In this document: positions 6,749 to 9,463 of the stretch, piece after piece
Numbering within the stretch: the first letter of the stretch is position 1
Layout of the letters: each line of letters starts with the position of its first letter
From: Verrucomicrobiia bacterium
GTDB taxonomy: Bacteria; Verrucomicrobiota; Verrucomicrobiia; Limisphaerales; Palsa-1400
NCBI GenBank assembly: GCA_025934545.1
Contig: JAICXV010000042.1
Coordinates: 1 to 9,463 of the forward strand
Reading direction: 5' to 3'
DNA: 9,463 nucleotides
Position numbers and translations under genes: made by a program
Notes under the pieces: model-generated
Told to the model about the DNA's origin: nothing
Seen by the model: the letters and a program-made list of their open reading frames with translations, nothing else
Databases searched by the model: none

Positions 6749-7957
6749 TTAGCTCAATCGAATTGGCAAACGCGATGGTCCGTGGACGTGCAATGCCTTG
6801 CGCGGTTCCCATGCTTCATTGGAAGCGCATTCGAAACGTTTCACCCGCGCCAAAAAATCCGTCAGAGCGATCCGCGCTTCCATGCGCGCCAACGCCGCGC
6901 CGATGCAGGAATGGATGCCGTGGCCGAATGCAATATGCGGATTAGGAATGCGCGTGATATCAAAACGATCGGCGTCCTTAAATATTTTTGGATCTCGATT
7001 CGCCGAACCGATCATCGGCAACACCAGTTTGCCGGCTCCGATCGTTTTGCCGTGCATTTCGATTTCGCGCCGCGGCGTGCGCATCACCCATTGGAATGGC
7101 GAGCGGTATCTTAGCACTTCCTCGATGGCCGATGACATCAGTTCAGGCGAGCGCCGCAGCAACGCGAGTTGGTCCGGGTGATCGAGAAAACAAACAATCG
7201 CATTGCTGATCAACGCGCTGGTTGTGTCCTGACCACCGACAACCAAAAGTTGAAAGAAACCGAGTATCTCGTGGAACGATAGCCGTTCACCGTCCACCTC
7301 CGCTTCGATCAGGCGCGTGAGCAGATCATTTCGAGGGGCGGCGCGACGCTCATGAATCATTTTCTCGAGATACGGAGTCATTTCGGTGGTCACGCATCGA
7401 AATTCGCACCCGGCTTCCTCGGCCTCGGCACCGCCATTGCGGGAATAGCTCAGCTTGAGGATGCCATCGCTCCAGCGCTTGAATTGAGCCCAGTCTTGCG
7501 CCGGAATACCGATCATCGTTGCGATTACTTGTATGGCCAGCGGCACGGCAAAGTCCTGTACGAAGTCCATTTCTTCGCGTGCAATGGCTCGGTCCAGAAG
7601 GTCACGTGACAGATCGCGAATGAGCGGTTCCATGTCCACCAACATGCGCAGCGTAAACGCGCGCGAGATCAGCGCGCGCAGTTTGCTGTGCTCCGGCGGA
7701 TCCGTGAAAATAAACCAATTCGGCGGCGCTGGCACAGCCGAACTGAACGCCTCGTGATCGTTCAACGCGCGTTTGACTCCCTCGTAGTCGAAAATTAACC
7801 AGCCGTCGAAGGGTGGGGGAACGTGGAGAGCGGGCGCTTGCGTTCGCATCTGTTCGTAGATCGCATACGGCTCGCGTCGCACTTCATCTGAAAAAATATT
7901 CACCATACGAACGTGCTGGAGATTCGTCCATGCACCTGCCGAATTCAAGCGCAGCAT
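6749..7957 (-). CDS. Cytochrome P450 (soluble bacterial type)
   Basis: A heme-thiolate monooxygenase of the soluble bacterial class, normally fed electrons by a ferredoxin and reductase encoded elsewhere; none is present here. The 402 residues show the full P450 signature: C-helix TDPPEHSKLR (about 85-94), I-helix GGQDTT (241-246) for oxygen activation, K-helix E280-V-L-R283 (ExxR), and the heme loop FGHGIHSCIGAALAR with proximal ligand C351. Sequence style is close to the CYP107 or 'BisC' group. The substrate cannot be inferred: no biosynthetic cluster surrounds it. The start is uncertain. The ATG at 7957 directly follows the stop of a three-codon mini-ORF, and residues 1-17 do not look P450-like; M18 (ATG at 7906) begins MVNIFSDEVRREPY, which resembles a normal P450 N-terminus. 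Neither start has a well-placed ribosome-binding site. It is divergent from the GH10 gene and 55 bases upstream of miaB. Confidence 0.95.
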   Translation of the reverse strand: MLRLNSAGAWTNLQHVRMVNIFSDEVRREPYAIYEQMRTQAPALHVPPPFDGWLIFDYEGVKRALNDHEAFSSAVPAPPNWFIFTDPPEHSKLRALISRAFTLRMLVDMEPLIRDLSRDLLDRAIAREEMDFVQDFAVPLAIQVIATMIGIPAQDWAQFKRWSDGILKLSYSRNGGAEAEEAGCEFRCVTTEMTPYLEKMIHERRAAPRNDLLTRLIEAEVDGERLSFHEILGFFQLLVVGGQDTTSALISNAIVCFLDHPDQLALLRRSPELMSSAIEEVLRYRSPFQWVMRTPRREIEMHGKTIGAGKLVLPMIGSANRDPKIFKDADRFDITRIPNPHIAFGHGIHSCIGAALARMEARIALTDFLARVKRFECASNEAWEPRKALHVHGPSRLPIRLS

Positions 7958-7982
7958 TTAATACAGCATTGAATCGCTTCCT
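7958..7982 (-). promoter_or_regulatory. Shine-Dalgarno plus three-codon mini-ORF abutting the P450 start
   Basis: On the minus strand, AGGAAG (7982-7977) stands 7 bases before an ATG (7969) that reads Met-Leu-Tyr-stop (ATG CTG TAT TAA). The stop is followed immediately, in the same frame, by the annotated P450 ATG at 7957. The best ribosome-binding site in the window therefore serves the mini-ORF. Termination and reinitiation, or ribosome loading for the next ATG, are possible consequences; no experiment supports either. Confidence 0.4.
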
Positions 7983-8016
7983 GTGTCGACGCGTCTATTA
8001 TCGAACTACGAAAGTC

Positions 8017-9429
8017 ATGAACCGTCGAACATTTCTCCGCTCGACCGCGGCCTCCACCGTTATGTTTTCTGGACGCGCCGCTTTGGGGAGCGCCGCACCG
8101 CCACAAACGCCGAAGCTTCGCGATGAAGAAGTTCTAGAACGCGCGCCGGCCAACATCGAGCGTCACCGCAAAGGCGATGGCACAATCGCCGTCAAGGATT
8201 CCACCGGCAAACCCGTTCCGGGTGCTAAAATAAAAATCGAGCAACTGCGGCACGAATTTCTTTTCGGTTCGCACTTCTTTTTGTTCGAACGTTGCGGCGA
8301 CCTTGAGCAAAAATATCGCGACCGAGTTGCCGAGTTGCTCAATTACTGCACGCTCGGCTTTTATTGGGATGCTTACGAGCACAATCATGGCAGCCCGGAA
8401 TATGCCTACACCGATCGCGTCACCGCCTGGACCGGCGAGCACGGCTTAATCTGCAAGGGCCATCCGCTCGTTTGGGATCATCCCTGTGCGTCGCCGCCCT
8501 GGCTCCCCGACAACAACCAGGAAATCCAACGCCTCTCCACTAGTCGCGTCAGTGAAATCGTTTCCCGTTTTGCCGGGCGCATTAATTATTGGGATGTCGT
8601 TAACGAAGCGACCCATCTCGACAAAAAAACTAATCACAGCCGCATGGCCGATTGGGGCTCGTCGCTCGGGCCGGTGAAATACGTCGCCATGCACTTGCAA
8701 AAAGGGCGTCTGGCCAACCCGAACGCCACACTGCTCGTCAACGATTACCGCACCGACATCGCTTACTACCGCATCCTGAGCCAATTGCTTGCCATGCGCA
8801 TGCCGACGGAACAACACGCTTCGATTACTTCGCCCAAAACCAACGGCGAGGACCACAGTCGCGGCCGAAAACTTTTCGATGTGATTGGCATTCAAAGCCA
8901 CATGCACGATAGCGTTTGGCCGGTCTCGAAAGTCTGGAACACCTGCGAGCGCTTCGCCGACCTCGGCCTGCCGATTCATTTTACCGAAACAACCATCGTC
9001 AGCGGCAAGCGCATCAAAGGCGACACATGGGAACCGTCTGCCGCCAAGGGCGAACAGGAGCAGGCCGACGCAACCGCCCGGTTTTATACGACATTATTTT
9101 CCCATCCATCGTTGCGCGCGATCAGTTGGTGGGATTTCACTGACTACGCGACGTGGCAAAACGCGCCTGCCGGCTGGCTGCGCAAAGACATGTCGCCGAA
9201 ACCCGTTTACGAAAAAATGAAATCGCTCATCAAAGGCGAGTGGTGGACCAATCTAGAGGGCGTTGCGAATGGCCATGGCGAATTCAAGGCGCGCGCCTTT
9301 TACGGAAAACATCGAATTACGGTCGAGCTGCCAAATGGCGAGCGTCAATTTCAAGATGTGAACTGGCAACGCGAAGGTCGCAATCACTCCACAATTGATC
9401 GTTCCGCAAAACTGCGTTCTACGGATTGA
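8017..9429 (+). CDS. Tat-exported glycoside hydrolase family 10 protein (putative endo-1,4-beta-xylanase)
   Basis: A GH10-like (beta/alpha)8-barrel enzyme, 470 residues, probably cleaving beta-1,4-xylan or a related polysaccharide outside the cytoplasm. Residues 1-27 are a Tat signal peptide (MNRRTFLRS with the twin arginines, then a hydrophobic, Ala-rich stretch). A short beta domain (about 52-82; IAVKDSTGKPVPGAKIKIEQ) leads into the barrel. GH10 hallmarks are GHPLVWDHP (148-156; usual form GHTLVWHSQ), YWDVVNEA with acid/base E197, LLVNDY (239-244), GIQSHMH (291-297), and HFTETT with nucleophile E324. SWWDFTDYATW (370-380) and PKPVY (394-398) close the barrel, and a small beta segment (about 408-470) ends the protein. 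The frame is open back to 7813, but that would overlap the P450 gene head-on; the ATG at 8017 starts exactly at the Tat motif. No strong ribosome-binding site is visible. The protein is divergent from classic xylanases, so substrate is unproven. Confidence 0.9.
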   Translation: MNRRTFLRSTAASTVMFSGRAALGSAAPPQTPKLRDEEVLERAPANIERHRKGDGTIAVKDSTGKPVPGAKIKIEQLRHEFLFGSHFFLFERCGDLEQKYRDRVAELLNYCTLGFYWDAYEHNHGSPEYAYTDRVTAWTGEHGLICKGHPLVWDHPCASPPWLPDNNQEIQRLSTSRVSEIVSRFAGRINYWDVVNEATHLDKKTNHSRMADWGSSLGPVKYVAMHLQKGRLANPNATLLVNDYRTDIAYYRILSQLLAMRMPTEQHASITSPKTNGEDHSRGRKLFDVIGIQSHMHDSVWPVSKVWNTCERFADLGLPIHFTETTIVSGKRIKGDTWEPSAAKGEQEQADATARFYTTLFSHPSLRAISWWDFTDYATWQNAPAGWLRKDMSPKPVYEKMKSLIKGEWWTNLEGVANGHGEFKARAFYGKHRITVELPNGERQFQDVNWQREGRNHSTIDRSAKLRSTD

Positions 9430-9463
9430 TCAGTCTGAAGAAACCATTTCCAGTCGCCGGCGA

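Noticed and set aside
7969..8003. Promoter hexamers in the P450/GH10 divergent gap (TTGAAT with TATTAT on plus; GATAAT on minus)
   Set aside because: The plus-strand spacer is 21 bases and no -35 partner is visible for the minus-strand GATAAT, so I do not annotate a promoter.
7813..8016. N-terminal extension of the GH10 frame by 68 codons
   Set aside because: It runs antisense through the P450 5' end, and the Tat signal begins precisely at the ATG at 8017, so the upstream codons are not part of the protein.
6749..9429. P450 plus GH10 as a natural-product or polysaccharide utilisation cluster
   Set aside because: Only two divergent genes are present, with no transporter, regulator, ferredoxin or further carbohydrate enzyme; a cluster is not supported.
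1..9463. Hidden defence, CRISPR, prophage or transposon system
   Set aside because: All sizeable coding space is accounted for by five identifiable genes, and the remaining gaps are under 300 bases without array, terminal inverted repeat or integrase signals.

Overview
The window looks like chromosomal DNA from a verrucomicrobial bacterium (phylum Verrucomicrobiota; family unresolved). This rests on the large secreted protein, which ends in the Ig-like tail closing on a Phe-Tyr-Arg-Leu pattern that is very common in Verrucomicrobiota exoproteins, on a LigA with expansions, and on a Tat-exported GH10 enzyme of a type frequent in Verrucomicrobiota and Planctomycetota. The assignment is inference. 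Most of the window is fairly GC-rich, but the ligA segment is clearly AT-richer.

Layout: (1) 1-2361, minus strand: ligA, NAD-dependent DNA ligase, intact from its start codon but cut by the window edge inside the C-terminal BRCT domain. (2) 2362-2657: divergent intergenic region with a small tandem repeat and one doubtful 48-codon ORF. (3) 2661-5267, plus: an 868-residue exported protein made of a parallel beta-helix, Ig-like repeats, a HYR-like domain and a verrucomicrobial C-terminal domain. (4) 5268-5343: convergent gap with a weak hairpin. (5) 5344-6693, minus: miaB, tRNA methylthiotransferase. (6) 6694-6748: gap with a duplicated 12-base GC-rich repeat. (7) 6749-7957, minus: cytochrome P450, preceded by a three-codon mini-ORF that carries the only good Shine-Dalgarno sequence seen here. 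(8) 8017-9429, plus: Tat-exported GH10 (xylanase-type) glycoside hydrolase. (9) 9430-9463: nothing recognisable.

The genes do not form one pathway. ligA and miaB are housekeeping genes; the beta-helix protein and the GH10 enzyme belong to the exported polysaccharide-facing or surface repertoire; the P450 substrate cannot be read from sequence. The P450 and miaB are co-directional and 55 bases apart, so co-transcription is possible without any functional link.

I found no CRISPR array, tRNA, rRNA, transposase, prophage gene or defence cassette, and no convincing new multi-gene system. The most unusual object is the ligase: about 95 extra residues of charged, coiled-coil-like sequence inside the helix-hairpin-helix domain, a second extra segment before the catalytic lysine, an altered motif V, and base composition unlike its neighbours.
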